Source of the DNA: Flavipsychrobacter sp.
GTDB lineage: Bacteria; Bacteroidota; Bacteroidia; Chitinophagales; Chitinophagaceae
DNA length: 64,000 bases
Assembly: GCA_021155965.1 (NCBI GenBank)
Contig: JAJNBJ010000018.1
Span: 1 to 64,000, forward strand
Direction of reading: 5' to 3'
Shown: one piece after another, positions 46,866-57,833 of the stretch
Layout: the number at the start of each line of letters is the position of its first letter
Position numbering within the stretch: the stretch's first letter is position 1
Notes under the pieces: generated by a model
Told to the model about the DNA's origin: nothing
Databases searched by the model: none
The model's input: the letters and a program-made list of their open reading frames with translations, nothing else
Made by a program: the position numbers and the translations under genes

Positions 46866-48443
46866 TCATTTGCCATACAATATAACACGTCCGGTGGGCG
46901 ATGTATATATTATATTATATCCTGAGCTTATCTCACCATAAAACCTGCGGAAATTTTCATTCTGCAATGCAGCGCTGTCATAGCACCACATCAATATATA
47001 GTCTATATCTACCCCCGACTTTTGTTTGTATACAGCTATGTTCCCATATGGGGGCAAATCCTCAAGCGGGCCAAAATGCTGGTATGGGCTAATGCCTTCT
47101 TTCCACTTTATGGGAAAATAGCCGGTATTTGCCTCGTAATTGTCCAGCACAATAAGTGGTTTTGCAGTGGCAAGGTATTGTGCGCCATGCCGGAAAGAGG
47201 CATTCCAGTCGGCAAGTGGTTTGCCGGTCTCATCTGCTCCTTCTACATTAAAGCAAAGCGGCAAGAGCACCGTATTGGGCTTTAGATATTTCCCTACGCT
47301 CAATAATTCCTTTTCTGTTCCAGAAATTCTGCCTATGCTGCCAAAACGCAATCCACTTAAAACAATAAAACATCCGAATAAAACAAACGCTCCTGCGCCT
47401 AATATTTTTTCTGAACGCAACCTGTACGCTATTATCAATACTGTCAGCACCATTACAAATAATTGTGTCCTCACGCTCATATCCATTGCCCTGCCTATTA
47501 TATCTTCGGGGAAGAACAAATACACCAGCATCACGAATATCCATGTGTACAATAACCCGTCATACCTATGCACCTGCCGCAGTCCCCTGAACTTTATTAC
47601 AACCAATACAAAAAGCAATAAAATTGTACTGCCGGCAATGGTCGTCCAAAGCAATTCGTTGTGGTCAAAATTCACGCCATGCTTGAATTGCGCCAGTTCT
47701 ATCATGCGATACGGATGGGGCGAAAATTGCAACTGCAAGCCACCCTCTTTATTGGCAAACCATAACATAATTGCCACAAACGGCGCTGCAAGCAGCAGCA
47801 ATTGCAATATAGCAGCTACCATTCCTTTTTTATTCTTTAAGGCTATACCGCCCGATACTGTGATCGCAGCACAGGAAACCATTGTTATACCAAAGGATAA
47901 GAGGTGCGTAAAAAACACCAGGAATAGGAACAGGAAGAATAGTAAGCCAGTCTTTAACCTTCTTTCTTCCAGGTATTGTAGCCATGCCCAGACCGTCCAG
48001 AAATAAAATGCTATACTGAATGAGAAATTATAAAACCCCTTTGTGAGCGCATGTGTGAAAACAAATAAGAAAACCGCAAGCAGCAACCACGAAACTTTAC
48101 CGCTTACCTTCTTAAGCAGTACATAAAATCCACCCACATACACAAGCACATACAGCGTAAGAAATATTTTCTCGGCAACAACTCCATTCACAACGAACAT
48201 GAGCAGCGCCAGCACCATTGTAGTAAACCAGTTTGGGTTTGGCTGCCACAATATTTCGTAGTAGCGGGAGTAAAATTCCGTATTCCTGCCAGCAACAAGG
48301 TCGTGCAGTATTTGTGCATTATACACGTGGCAAGGCCCATCGCCCGTAAGGTAATAACCGGGAAGCCATATCATAGCCATGCTAGCAACAATACCGGCAG
48401 CAAATAATAATACGGGAAGTTTTGCGGGGGTCATACTAGTCAT
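46866..48443 (-). CDS. Polytopic membrane protein, GT-C-like
   Basis: A 525-residue integral membrane protein with about ten spans over the first 390 residues and a short periplasmic C-terminal part. An early loop contains LTGDGPCHVYNAQ, recalling the acidic loop of GT-C enzymes. No family is certain. It lies 28 bp after the sprA stop on the same strand. Confidence 0.65.
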   Translation of the reverse strand: MTSMTPAKLPVLLFAAGIVASMAMIWLPGYYLTGDGPCHVYNAQILHDLVAGRNTEFYSRYYEILWQPNPNWFTTMVLALLMFVVNGVVAEKIFLTLYVLVYVGGFYVLLKKVSGKVSWLLLAVFLFVFTHALTKGFYNFSFSIAFYFWTVWAWLQYLEERRLKTGLLFFLFLFLVFFTHLLSFGITMVSCAAITVSGGIALKNKKGMVAAILQLLLLAAPFVAIMLWFANKEGGLQLQFSPHPYRMIELAQFKHGVNFDHNELLWTTIAGSTILLLFVLVVIKFRGLRQVHRYDGLLYTWIFVMLVYLFFPEDIIGRAMDMSVRTQLFVMVLTVLIIAYRLRSEKILGAGAFVLFGCFIVLSGLRFGSIGRISGTEKELLSVGKYLKPNTVLLPLCFNVEGADETGKPLADWNASFRHGAQYLATAKPLIVLDNYEANTGYFPIKWKEGISPYQHFGPLEDLPPYGNIAVYKQKSGVDIDYILMWCYDSAALQNENFRRFYGEISSGYNIIYTSPTGRVILYGK

Positions 48444-48470
48444 AAATATAATGTACCTCGCTCCATTTAT

Positions 48471-51400
48471 CTACTGTGCGAACAGGAACCTCAAGGTTAC
48501 ACCGGCACGGGTAGTGGTAGACGGGTAAGAATTGGATACATACGGGATGGTCTGCTGGCGGTCGTAGTAAAAATGCAGTGTCAGTTTCTGCGAAACTGAG
48601 TAGTCAATGGTTGGCGAGATACGTATCACCTTCTGCCCACGCGACACAACGCTGATATTATTAGCAAGGAATGTATTGCTCGACTTATCGTCCCGTATGC
48701 CTACGTCCATTTTGCAGATCAGTTCATTCTTCAGCCTCTTCACACCAAATACTGTGAAAGGCAGTCTAATACCTTTCTTACGGTACCCCAGGCCAAACAC
48801 ATATTCCGTGCTCACGTTCTCGCTTATCTGGTAATCGATAAGGCTGAGGCTCTGCATTTTCGATTTACGTATGTCGAATTTGGCAGTTACATTACTTTTG
48901 AACGCCACATCAATTCCTATAAGCGGGTTGAATGCCTGTGACATGGTTACATTGGGCACCTGGAAGAATGGTATATAGTTATGAGAGTTGGAGTCAAGGA
49001 ACGACGGGAACCCTAGGCCATACAGGTCGTTAAACAGCAGGTTCGAATTGAACGAATTCATCGACATTGTACCCGTATAGGTATGGTTCAGGATGAAGTT
49101 CGAGAAGACTTTCTGGAACAATGGCAGCTTGCTAAGCCCGTTATAGGTAACCTTCCAGTTAGGCAGCGGGGTATAATACCTGAACGGGTTGTCGCTTACT
49201 TTGTCGTGCTTGTAATCCAGGAGCGCCGCGCTCTCTGCATTCTTACCCGAATATGCGGCAATAAATGCAGGTATCAGCACATCCTGCGAGAATGGTCCAT
49301 ATCCCTTATAGTAGCCGGGATTGAGCGGATCCGGCACACCCTTTGTGTATGGGTTGCTGAAACCAAGCCTGCGTGAGATTACGACCCTGTTGGCCAGGAA
49401 TTCGTTGTAAGTAGGCGAGTTCACAGCAGTATTCTTGAACATGGTCTTCATTGTTACATTGGAGATATTGAACGAGCCACCCTCATAAGGGTTCAAATGA
49501 TAGAAATCACCACCCCTGCGGTAGTTGGTATCGGCATATAATTCATTATGCGTTTTACTGAATGTCTTTGTCAACGTAAGGTCTATCCGCAGGTCTCTGT
49601 GCGGTATCACGGTCGCCTGGGCGTTCAGGTTGGTCGAATAATTCTGCTGGAACTGCGAGTTGAAGAACGTATCCCTGGAAAGCCTTTCTGCACTTGCCTG
49701 CCGTGCAAGCCAAGCTGCATCGGGCTGATAGCCATATACAAAGTCGAAACCCGGCGCCCCATTATAGTTGTTCACTCCCAGGAAGCGGGTGCTGTCCATA
49801 TATCCCGGTAAAATAGTACCTGCCGACTGCGAGTAGTTCACCGTCACACGGTTCACCATAGTAAGGATATGGCCCACTATCTCCTCCGTGGTCGATAATT
49901 CCGGTACCTTGCTCCGCCTTAATTTCCGGGCTGCTTTACGTTCAGCTTTTTTCTTCTTTTTCTCTGCCGCGATCTTCTCTTTTTCCTTCGCCTTAAGCAC
50001 TTTCACCAGCGAGTCAAGTTGCTTATCGGTCATGTTTGCAGTGTTCACGTTCTGCAACATCGAACTGTATTTTTCAGGCACGCGGCTTTTTACCGTATCC
50101 TTTTCAGCATGGCTTTTGCTTTTTGATACCGCAGGCCCAGGACGGGTACCAGCGCTGTCCTTGCTATCAGCTACATCTTTACCCGGAGATTTATCCTGGT
50201 CTTTTCCTTTTTGTTTGCGCAGGTCCTTTTCATTCCTCTTCGTATCACTCTTGCCCAACTCACTGCCAGGCGCCTTGTCCTTCATTACCTGCGAGCCCGG
50301 TTGCCTTTTCTTTTTCCTGGGACTGTTCAGCGCCTTCAGCCAGCGGTTCTTGTTATACAACTGCGTCATGTTAAATTCACCGCTCACAGTTTTGGTATTT
50401 GTATTACCAATGGTGTTACCCAACTCATGGGCTACCGGCGGTGCAGTTGTCCATGCATAAGTAGCCGAATAAGCAAGGCGGCAGTTCATCCAGTCGGTGA
50501 TCGGCAATTTTGCCAACGGAACATTGTATGATGAATTGAATGTCTGGTTGTAAGAGTTATTGCGCCCGAATGTCCCGATCTGCCGCCATAGGGAATCCCG
50601 CTTTTGTTTGGAATCAATACGCCCGTATGGCTCATCTATACGCGATATGTTAGTAGCATTGTAATCGAACGACAAAGACCTCATCAGCTCCCACCGCAAA
50701 GTATAGTTCCGGGTCCAGGTAAAATTCTTATAAAAAGAAGGGGGGATACGATAACCGCTGCCATCATTAAAATCGCGGACCTTTATCTCTTCCGTTAACC
50801 TGTTCAGGTCATTGCGCATCGTAAATGTCGATGGCAATGGTGTAATATTAATGTCCTTTATCGGCGAAAGCCAGCGCGACCTCGACTTTATCATTCTCCT
50901 GAACGGCTCGATAGGCTTTGTCTTAATACTGTACATATAACCCAGTCCGTACCTTTGGGTCTTCAGCTCGTCTTTTTCTATAGTAGGGTTACGCTTGAGC
51001 TGGTTATTGTAGGAATAACTGAAATCAAAGTTCTTAATACTCCACGGCTTGCGTGTTTTTGTTGCCGGCACAGACGGATCTCCCTGTATCCTTACGTTGG
51101 TAAAGTTGAAACTTTTGATAGAGGTAAAATCCTGTGCAACATTCTTGATCGAATCCCTTGCTGCTTTGTTCCTGGCATTACTCAATTGGTCGTCGAGCTC
51201 CACATCCTGGTTATATGGGTCATACCTCGGCGTACTTGCGCTTTGTGTATACCCTGCAAAGAATGGCAACTGCACACCCCATTTTTTCGGCACCGCCTTG
51301 CCAAGGTTCAGGTTGGTAGACACATTGTACTGGGTATATTTATCCTGCATGCGCTGGTCGATCTTCTGGTCTATGTTGCCATAGCCGGGAGAGTGCATGC

Positions 51401-54400
51401 TGCCGGATAAATTCACATTACCAAGGTCGGCCATCTGCACGGATACTTTGCCTGCTGCTGCATAGCCGGCGCGATCGTAGATACCGGCCATACGCATCTC
51501 ATCAAACCAAACCTCCACACACTTAGGCATCCCGTCATCACCTGGGGTTTGATTATTCTTCTTTGGGTTATACAATCCAAGCATTACATTCTTTGCAGCA
51601 CCTATGTTGGGGTTACCCACTACAACTATGGTATTGCCTCGTGAATCTCTTACAGAATAAGGCTTTGTATTGGTAAACCCATTCTCATCGCGTTGTTTTT
51701 TTGCATTTACAAGGTCCTGCAACAACAGGTTTACCTGGTTATTTGCCGGCCAAACCTGGTAATCAAGGTTTGCGAATGGCTGGGTAACGGTGAGGGGAAC
51801 AACGTATTCATAGTAGTTATTGGTAAAGTCGGCGCCGATACGTATAAATGCGGATACATCTCCATCCTTAATTACGGGCGACCCCACCATCGATTCAGCA
51901 TGTATGAATGTACGCAGGTAAGTGAACTGGCGCATATCCACATTCACTTCTTTATACACCCCTCGCCTGTCGCCTTCCTGCAATGCACATGCCCTTAACG
52001 ATAACGATTGCTCATTCATTTGTATCGGTCCGGGCTGGCCTGCATTACTGGCAGTAGTAAGCTGCCTGTTCACGCCGGGCGGCAGCACATAATTCACCGG
52101 TTCGCGCCTGCCGTTCTCTTCAATATTTACCGATGTCACAGTAAAATCTGTAAGCCCCTGGTTCTGCTGCGGGGTGTTCTCGTTAGGGTCGTTCAGGTTA
52201 TAAATGCAGGTCCTCCATTGGTTCCGGCCTAATTCAAGTGTGGCAAAACGAAGAACAGTACTGTCTTCCCAGCCACTGAGGAACATACGCATGAACCTGA
52301 TAGACCTGAAGTCGGGTATGCCGCCTATCCTATGGGAGAAGTTCCGCACAGGTATCTTGAACTGGTACCACTTTTCAGGCTCCGTTTGTCCGTTCGGCAG
52401 TTTTACGCCACCCGGGTTCTCCTGGATACTGATAATGTAATTTGTACCCACCTGCATATTGGGTGTAAAGTCGATACGGTACTGGAAGTAACTTTCCGAT
52501 TGGTTGAGCGTATTGTCCCTGTTTATATCTTCCGACTCCGGTATTGTTGTTGACGAAGTTGTGGTTGAAGCGGTAGGGGCCGTTATCGGTGAGTTGCCGT
52601 GCGGCCTGTTATACTTCATGTAACGGTTCGGGATGTACAGGCCGTCTCCGTTATTTGCAGCATCGTAGTCCGCGCCACGAAAGAAGTGATAGTTATCGGT
52701 GGCCGGGTCATTATATGCTGCAAGGTATGCCGGGTTGCCTGCACCCAGCCTTGTACGCAGTTTTTCCAGGTACCCGGCAAAATAGGTCCGTTCGTCCACC
52801 TGGTCGGGCGCAACAGCAGAATCCAGCAGGCCGTCGTAACCTATATCCTGCTGCTGGCGGGCAGTGGGATCATTATCGAATGCACGGGTTATCTGCTGTT
52901 CAAACCTTGGCACGTAGCCAAAAGCGGTAGTATCCAGTTTATCCCTGTCAAACGGGGAAGGGACGCCATTTTCAAAGAACATCCTGGAATCTTTCAACAC
53001 ATCTTCCGACACATTGCCGAGGTTAAAGAACAGCGAACCGCCTTTTGTGGTACCGCTTTTGTCATGCACAAAAGGGTCCATAACCCAAAACTGGATGTAC
53101 TCTACATTTGACGCCTCAAAGTCTGTATTGTCTATGGGGCGTGTGATACCTGCCCACCTGTCCTCTGGGCGAAGCAGTAAACCGTCATTATCAATATTGG
53201 TCGCATCAAAGTTATACGGGCCACGGTTTTTAGGAAAATAGCTAAGGTCAAACGTGCTCAGAATTGTCTGGTAAGTGGTCAGCCCCCTGTTAGGGAATAC
53301 GTCTTTCTGCTGCACTATCCTGATAAAGTGCTGACGTGGATCTTTGGTCACATATGCCGGGGATCCGCCACCTCCGTCAATAAGCGTCTGTTCAATGTAG
53401 TACCATCCCAGGCTTGCCCGGTTGTCATTCACCCGCAGGTTGTTCTGCAAACCTGCCTCAGGAAAAAGCTTCCTGTTGTTGATGCCAATGGCGCCAAAAG
53501 GGGTAGCCGCCAGCGACCATGCCTGCGACGGAAATTTCAGGTCATACGTGCTGCTGGTACCTTCAAAATTATCAATATACACAGCGCCTTCGGGGTCAAG
53601 TGCTGCTATTTGCCTTGGCTGCCCCGGCAATAACGCAGCAACTTCTACATTGCTGTTCAGGAAAGAAGGAGCGGTTGTGGAATACACCGGCAGCTTATCC
53701 AGTGCCCGTGTTAACGAAGGTACTTCGGTCTGGTAGTTCGCATCAACGCCAAGCACCGTATTTTTTATGGGGTCTTCCCCATAACTAACCTGTTGCGTGA
53801 ACGGCCTTTCTGTAAGCCGCATGAATGTGCCGCCCAGGGTCAGGTTTTTATTCAGGTAATAATCCAGGCGCGATCCCATAAAATTCTGCTGCTGGAAACC
53901 GAATGTTGCATTATCCTCATATTGTATGTTGATAGGTACACCTGAGTTCAGGATACCTGTGTTCAATATTTTTATCCTGCCAAGGCTGTAGTCCATAGTA
54001 TAGTCCTGGTTTTCCACCAGCCTCGTGCCACCGGCAGAAACGGAAACAGAACCCGGCGGAATATTAAAGCCACCGAGGAAGATATCGGAGGACGATGACG
54101 ACTTATAGCTGCCGCGCATGATATAGCGGTCTACCTGCTGGAATTGCTGTGCCACAACTTTGGTTGAGTCATACAACACCTGGTAAACGTATTTTTTATA
54201 CAATTGGGGATCAGGCGGAGTACCCAGTGCACTTGCAGAAAGGTCGCTGCCAAAAGGCTCCAGTACAGGGAAAATGATCTTGCCTTGCTGTGTATTGATA
54301 GTTGTGCCTTCCACAAAATCGAATATACCATCGGGTACAGGTTCATTCTGCGCATTAAGGCGGTCCAGGTTAAGCAAAGTGATAAGCGGAATACCCTTCT

Positions 54401-56072
54401 TAGGGCCATCCGGTATATACCTTAGGTCGCCACCGGCAGGTTGCTGGTACAATATGTTCAGCACAAAATTATCTTTTGAAACGCCCAGCCCACCCAATGC
54501 ATATACGTTTTTCATCATCAGGTCCCACACAGGCAGTATAGGCCGTGCTGAAGTACCTTTCAATAATTTCAGGAATATAACTTTTGAGTTGGTGGTATCC
54601 GGCGGCAGGTCTTCTGCAAACTCACCTACCTGGTAAACCTTGCCTTTGTATGTGTACCTGAATGCAACGCCCAGCACATCTTCCGGGTTCATCTGTGTAT
54701 TCAGCATGATATAACCAAGCTGTGCATTGTAGGAAAACTCCGACGGCGAAAGCTGGCGGGCTGTAGTAGCCTCAAAATCCTGCCCCTGTATCAACCCCAT
54801 GCCGGCAAGCGTGCTCACCGCAGAACTTTGCTGGCGGCTGAACTGGTTTTGCGTCACCTGCTGGTAAAGATAGTTGGCATTGTTATCTGGTAAACCTCCA
54901 CGAACCGGTGAATTAGGATTATACATCGACTGGTTGAACGGCTGCGCTTCACCAAGGTCCATAAAACACTCTACGTTACGCACCCCATTCACTACCCCGC
55001 TCCTGTTCGTTATCCAAACCTGTATCTTACTGATATTGACATTCGAATGTAATTTCGGAAAGTCCTTCAGCGCATAATTGTAGTTATTGCGGAAATATTG
55101 CGCCAGCAGGAAGTTCTTATTTTCCTCGTAGCCACTAGCCTTAATGGAGATCTGCTGAGACTGGGCGCCGCCCTGGATGGTTAAACTTTTGCGTTGCGAT
55201 TTCTGCTGGGATAGTACTGCAGTAACCCACAACCTGCCAAACTGCAATTGTGTTTTCAAACCAAACAATGACTGCACACCGTTGATAAGGTTACTCTTCA
55301 AAGGAAAGCTCACATTGCCCGCCTCTATCTTTTTGAGCATTTCATCTTCCTTGCCGTTGTAATCGAGTTTCTGTATGTTCTGGTAATCGAAAGTGGCCTT
55401 GGTGTTGTTGCTTATGTTCAGTTTCAGCTTATCGCCCACCGTTGCCAGCAGGTTGATGTTCATCTGCATGTCAAAATCAAAGATGCCATATTTCTGGGAC
55501 CGTTGCGGCAGCGTTGGGTTCTTGATGTTCTGCCAGCTGCCGCCAAAAGTAACGTCCACATTACCCTGGGGCTTTACCTGTATAGAGTTGCCGCCGAATA
55601 TGCGGTCGAAGAGCCCTTCTTTGTACATAGTGGGCAGCTCAGGCTTTTTGTTAAAGAGCATTAGCCCATCCATGCGGCGCTGCCAGTAAGCATCTTCATC
55701 TGCCTTGGCCCTGTACTTTGAATATTCATCCAGGGTCAGGTAAGTTGGGTTGCGTAAAAACTCATTGCCCAACCTGTCGCTGTAGTTATACTGCTTGGTA
55801 CGGGGATCGAAATCAAAACCGCGCTGTGCCCCCTGCGGGTCGTTAAGGTCTATGCTTTTCGGGTTATTGTAATCAGTCACAGGGTCGCCTGTTCTGTCAT
55901 AGATGGGGAACCTTAATTTTCTTGCGCTGTCATCAGGCTTTTTTGTACTGTCCGGTTCGGGTGGAAAAAATTCAAAACGCGGCCTGTAGCCACGTGCAGC
56001 GGTATTTGCTATTACCGCTACAAGCACTATCAATAATAAAATAATATATCCTAAATTACTCTTTCGCTCCAA
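48471..56072 (-). CDS. sprA: SprA, type IX secretion outer-membrane translocon
   Basis: A 2533-residue outer-membrane barrel, the SprA/Sov translocon through which type IX cargo leaves the cell; it is also needed for gliding in motile species. The N terminus has a hydrophobic signal/anchor (residues 8-25). Many amphipathic strands follow, with family phrases such as YIDNFEGT (about residue 835) and RPFTQQVSYGEDPI. A Lys/Asp/Ser-rich insertion lies at about 1917-2055. Length is normal for the family. The order ruvA-sprA is common in the phylum, and two cargo proteins are in this window. Confidence 0.97.
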   Translation of the reverse strand: MERKSNLGYIILLLIVLVAVIANTAARGYRPRFEFFPPEPDSTKKPDDSARKLRFPIYDRTGDPVTDYNNPKSIDLNDPQGAQRGFDFDPRTKQYNYSDRLGNEFLRNPTYLTLDEYSKYRAKADEDAYWQRRMDGLMLFNKKPELPTMYKEGLFDRIFGGNSIQVKPQGNVDVTFGGSWQNIKNPTLPQRSQKYGIFDFDMQMNINLLATVGDKLKLNISNNTKATFDYQNIQKLDYNGKEDEMLKKIEAGNVSFPLKSNLINGVQSLFGLKTQLQFGRLWVTAVLSQQKSQRKSLTIQGGAQSQQISIKASGYEENKNFLLAQYFRNNYNYALKDFPKLHSNVNISKIQVWITNRSGVVNGVRNVECFMDLGEAQPFNQSMYNPNSPVRGGLPDNNANYLYQQVTQNQFSRQQSSAVSTLAGMGLIQGQDFEATTARQLSPSEFSYNAQLGYIMLNTQMNPEDVLGVAFRYTYKGKVYQVGEFAEDLPPDTTNSKVIFLKLLKGTSARPILPVWDLMMKNVYALGGLGVSKDNFVLNILYQQPAGGDLRYIPDGPKKGIPLITLLNLDRLNAQNEPVPDGIFDFVEGTTINTQQGKIIFPVLEPFGSDLSASALGTPPDPQLYKKYVYQVLYDSTKVVAQQFQQVDRYIMRGSYKSSSSSDIFLGGFNIPPGSVSVSAGGTRLVENQDYTMDYSLGRIKILNTGILNSGVPINIQYEDNATFGFQQQNFMGSRLDYYLNKNLTLGGTFMRLTERPFTQQVSYGEDPIKNTVLGVDANYQTEVPSLTRALDKLPVYSTTAPSFLNSNVEVAALLPGQPRQIAALDPEGAVYIDNFEGTSSTYDLKFPSQAWSLAATPFGAIGINNRKLFPEAGLQNNLRVNDNRASLGWYYIEQTLIDGGGGSPAYVTKDPRQHFIRIVQQKDVFPNRGLTTYQTILSTFDLSYFPKNRGPYNFDATNIDNDGLLLRPEDRWAGITRPIDNTDFEASNVEYIQFWVMDPFVHDKSGTTKGGSLFFNLGNVSEDVLKDSRMFFENGVPSPFDRDKLDTTAFGYVPRFEQQITRAFDNDPTARQQQDIGYDGLLDSAVAPDQVDERTYFAGYLEKLRTRLGAGNPAYLAAYNDPATDNYHFFRGADYDAANNGDGLYIPNRYMKYNRPHGNSPITAPTASTTTSSTTIPESEDINRDNTLNQSESYFQYRIDFTPNMQVGTNYIISIQENPGGVKLPNGQTEPEKWYQFKIPVRNFSHRIGGIPDFRSIRFMRMFLSGWEDSTVLRFATLELGRNQWRTCIYNLNDPNENTPQQNQGLTDFTVTSVNIEENGRREPVNYVLPPGVNRQLTTASNAGQPGPIQMNEQSLSLRACALQEGDRRGVYKEVNVDMRQFTYLRTFIHAESMVGSPVIKDGDVSAFIRIGADFTNNYYEYVVPLTVTQPFANLDYQVWPANNQVNLLLQDLVNAKKQRDENGFTNTKPYSVRDSRGNTIVVVGNPNIGAAKNVMLGLYNPKKNNQTPGDDGMPKCVEVWFDEMRMAGIYDRAGYAAAGKVSVQMADLGNVNLSGSMHSPGYGNIDQKIDQRMQDKYTQYNVSTNLNLGKAVPKKWGVQLPFFAGYTQSASTPRYDPYNQDVELDDQLSNARNKAARDSIKNVAQDFTSIKSFNFTNVRIQGDPSVPATKTRKPWSIKNFDFSYSYNNQLKRNPTIEKDELKTQRYGLGYMYSIKTKPIEPFRRMIKSRSRWLSPIKDINITPLPSTFTMRNDLNRLTEEIKVRDFNDGSGYRIPPSFYKNFTWTRNYTLRWELMRSLSFDYNATNISRIDEPYGRIDSKQKRDSLWRQIGTFGRNNSYNQTFNSSYNVPLAKLPITDWMNCRLAYSATYAWTTAPPVAHELGNTIGNTNTKTVSGEFNMTQLYNKNRWLKALNSPRKKKRQPGSQVMKDKAPGSELGKSDTKRNEKDLRKQKGKDQDKSPGKDVADSKDSAGTRPGPAVSKSKSHAEKDTVKSRVPEKYSSMLQNVNTANMTDKQLDSLVKVLKAKEKEKIAAEKKKKKAERKAARKLRRSKVPELSTTEEIVGHILTMVNRVTVNYSQSAGTILPGYMDSTRFLGVNNYNGAPGFDFVYGYQPDAAWLARQASAERLSRDTFFNSQFQQNYSTNLNAQATVIPHRDLRIDLTLTKTFSKTHNELYADTNYRRGGDFYHLNPYEGGSFNISNVTMKTMFKNTAVNSPTYNEFLANRVVISRRLGFSNPYTKGVPDPLNPGYYKGYGPFSQDVLIPAFIAAYSGKNAESAALLDYKHDKVSDNPFRYYTPLPNWKVTYNGLSKLPLFQKVFSNFILNHTYTGTMSMNSFNSNLLFNDLYGLGFPSFLDSNSHNYIPFFQVPNVTMSQAFNPLIGIDVAFKSNVTAKFDIRKSKMQSLSLIDYQISENVSTEYVFGLGYRKKGIRLPFTVFGVKRLKNELICKMDVGIRDDKSSNTFLANNISVVSRGQKVIRISPTIDYSVSQKLTLHFYYDRQQTIPYVSNSYPSTTTRAGVTLRFLFAQ

Positions 56073-56092
56073 ACCTTATACTTTAGTGATTT

Positions 56093-56671
56093 TTACAAAG
56101 CGCGTAACGCTTGTTTTATCAGTTCTTCAACCGACAATGAAGATGCATTATCAATTTTCTTAATTGCACTTTCAGCCCCCCCCCGATTAATGCCTAAATT
56201 CACTAAAGCTATTAACGCATCTTCGTGCGTTGTATTGTGCATTACGGGCGATTTTGCACCTATATTTTTGCGCCCGGATAATTTACCTTTTAGCTCTAAA
56301 ATGATACGTTGGGCCGTTTTGCCGCCAATGCCCTTAACACGCTCCAGCGTTTTGGCGTCTTCCAGGGCTACTGCACGCTCCAGTTCATCAGGGGTAAGTG
56401 ACGATAAAATTATCCTCGCGGTAGCTGCCCCAACCCCGTTTATATTCAATAATTGCCTAAACGTAATACGCTCATCCTCATCAGCAAAACCATATAATAC
56501 CCAGGCATCCTCCCGCACCTGCAGATGGGTATAAAGCCTGCATTCTTCCAGGCCCTGGATCTTGCTGTAGGTCTGTAAAGTGATGTTTATTTCATAGCCT
56601 ACCCCATTCACTTCCAGGTACAGCAACGATGGTGATTTGTAGGAAAGCTTTCCTTCTAAATATGCAAACAT
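56093..56671 (-). CDS. ruvA: Holliday junction branch migration protein RuvA
   Basis: A 192-residue DNA-binding subunit of RuvAB. Domain I (MFAYLEGKLSYKSPS), helix-hairpin-helix domain II (NINGVGAATARIIL, VKGIGGKTAQRIILELK) and the C-terminal RuvB-contacting domain III are present. A run of nine G on the coding strand (56176-56184 complement) lies in domain III near residue 164 and would shift frame if its length changed. Confidence 0.95.
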   Translation of the reverse strand: MFAYLEGKLSYKSPSLLYLEVNGVGYEINITLQTYSKIQGLEECRLYTHLQVREDAWVLYGFADEDERITFRQLLNINGVGAATARIILSSLTPDELERAVALEDAKTLERVKGIGGKTAQRIILELKGKLSGRKNIGAKSPVMHNTTHEDALIALVNLGINRGGAESAIKKIDNASSLSVEELIKQALRAL

Positions 56672-56878
56672 TTTTACAAAAGTTTTTAACCCGCATGGAA
56701 TACATGCGATAAAAAAAGGTATGATCGCTCATACCGCCGGAAAGATACAAACTTTATACGAGCCCTGCCGGTGTTTAAAACAAAAAAACACACACTGTAT
56801 CATGATTAAGAAAATAAATATAGGTTACCGGATAAAATAAAAATTGCCATAGCGCTGTTTTGATATAAACCAAAACAT

Positions 56879-57824
56879 ATGAGATACCCCACACTTATTT
56901 TCCTGCTTGTAGCGATCGCTTTTTATGGCTGTACAAATAGTAGGCAGGCAAACACAGCCAACAGCATTAATCCCGTAATAGGCGATTATCAGTTTTGAAA
57001 AGAAATTTGGCGACAAACCCCGAACAACCTCCGATGAAAAGGCCAGGATACAAACCCACCTTGATTATGTAGAAAACCTCTTGCGCAGCAAAGATGTGAG
57101 CAACATGCTTCCTGGAGCCCGCGCTAAACGGACACATATATTGAACCTGCTGCACGAGTATAGTGCAGCAGCTAAATTCCCTGCAAACTACGACCACCCG
57201 GAGGAAAGACGGCCCTGCTTTATTGACAGGAACGGGAACATATGCGCAGTAGGGTACCTGGTAGAACAAACAGCAGGAAGGCCGCTCGCAGAAAAAATAA
57301 ACAAGCAGCACCAATACGACAAGATCGCTGATATGAAAACACCTGAACTACTTGCCTGGGTAGAAAACAGCGGCCTCACAAAAGAAGAATGCGCAATGAT
57401 ACAGCCTCAATATGGCTACATCAACCCAAAAGACCCGAACTATGTGAGTACCGAAAATGGTGTTACTACAGCGGTCTGGAGCGGGCTTAACGTCTCACTT
57501 GCGGCAACAAGCTCAATCCGCACCATCAACAACCGGCCTGCAAAAACAGCCTCGCTGCTTGGTATTATTTCAGGTGCAGGACAAATCGTCTATGGTTCGC
57601 TCACCATACCCAAAAAAGAAGGCGGATGGTCAGCGAATCAATGGAACAATTCTCAAAGATCTGTCTCATTCATCAATATCGGCGTAGGGGCAACTGCCCT
57701 TTTCCTGAATACCTTTAACTATTTCTCAAAAAAACCGGAGAGCAAAAACAGCTACGGTGTTTACAGCTTTCCTACGCAGGATAACCAGACAGGGTTGGCA
57801 TTTTCTTATACGAGAAGATTATAA
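56879..57824 (+). CDS. Lipoprotein gene with +1 frameshift
   Basis: The ATG at 56879 opens a lipoprotein signal (lipobox FYGC at about residue 15-18) and runs 39 codons to a TGA at 56996-56998. The coding sequence clearly continues in the +1 frame (EKKFGDKPRT onward) to 57824. The junction reads CAG TTT TGA A, where the P-site tRNA on TTT could slip to TTT one base on, giving GAA next. The joined protein is about 314 residues, with a helical N-terminal domain and two hydrophobic stretches near the C terminus. Function unknown. Real recoding, a mutation or an assembly error are all possible. Confidence 0.6.
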
Positions 57825-57833
57825 AATAGAGGT

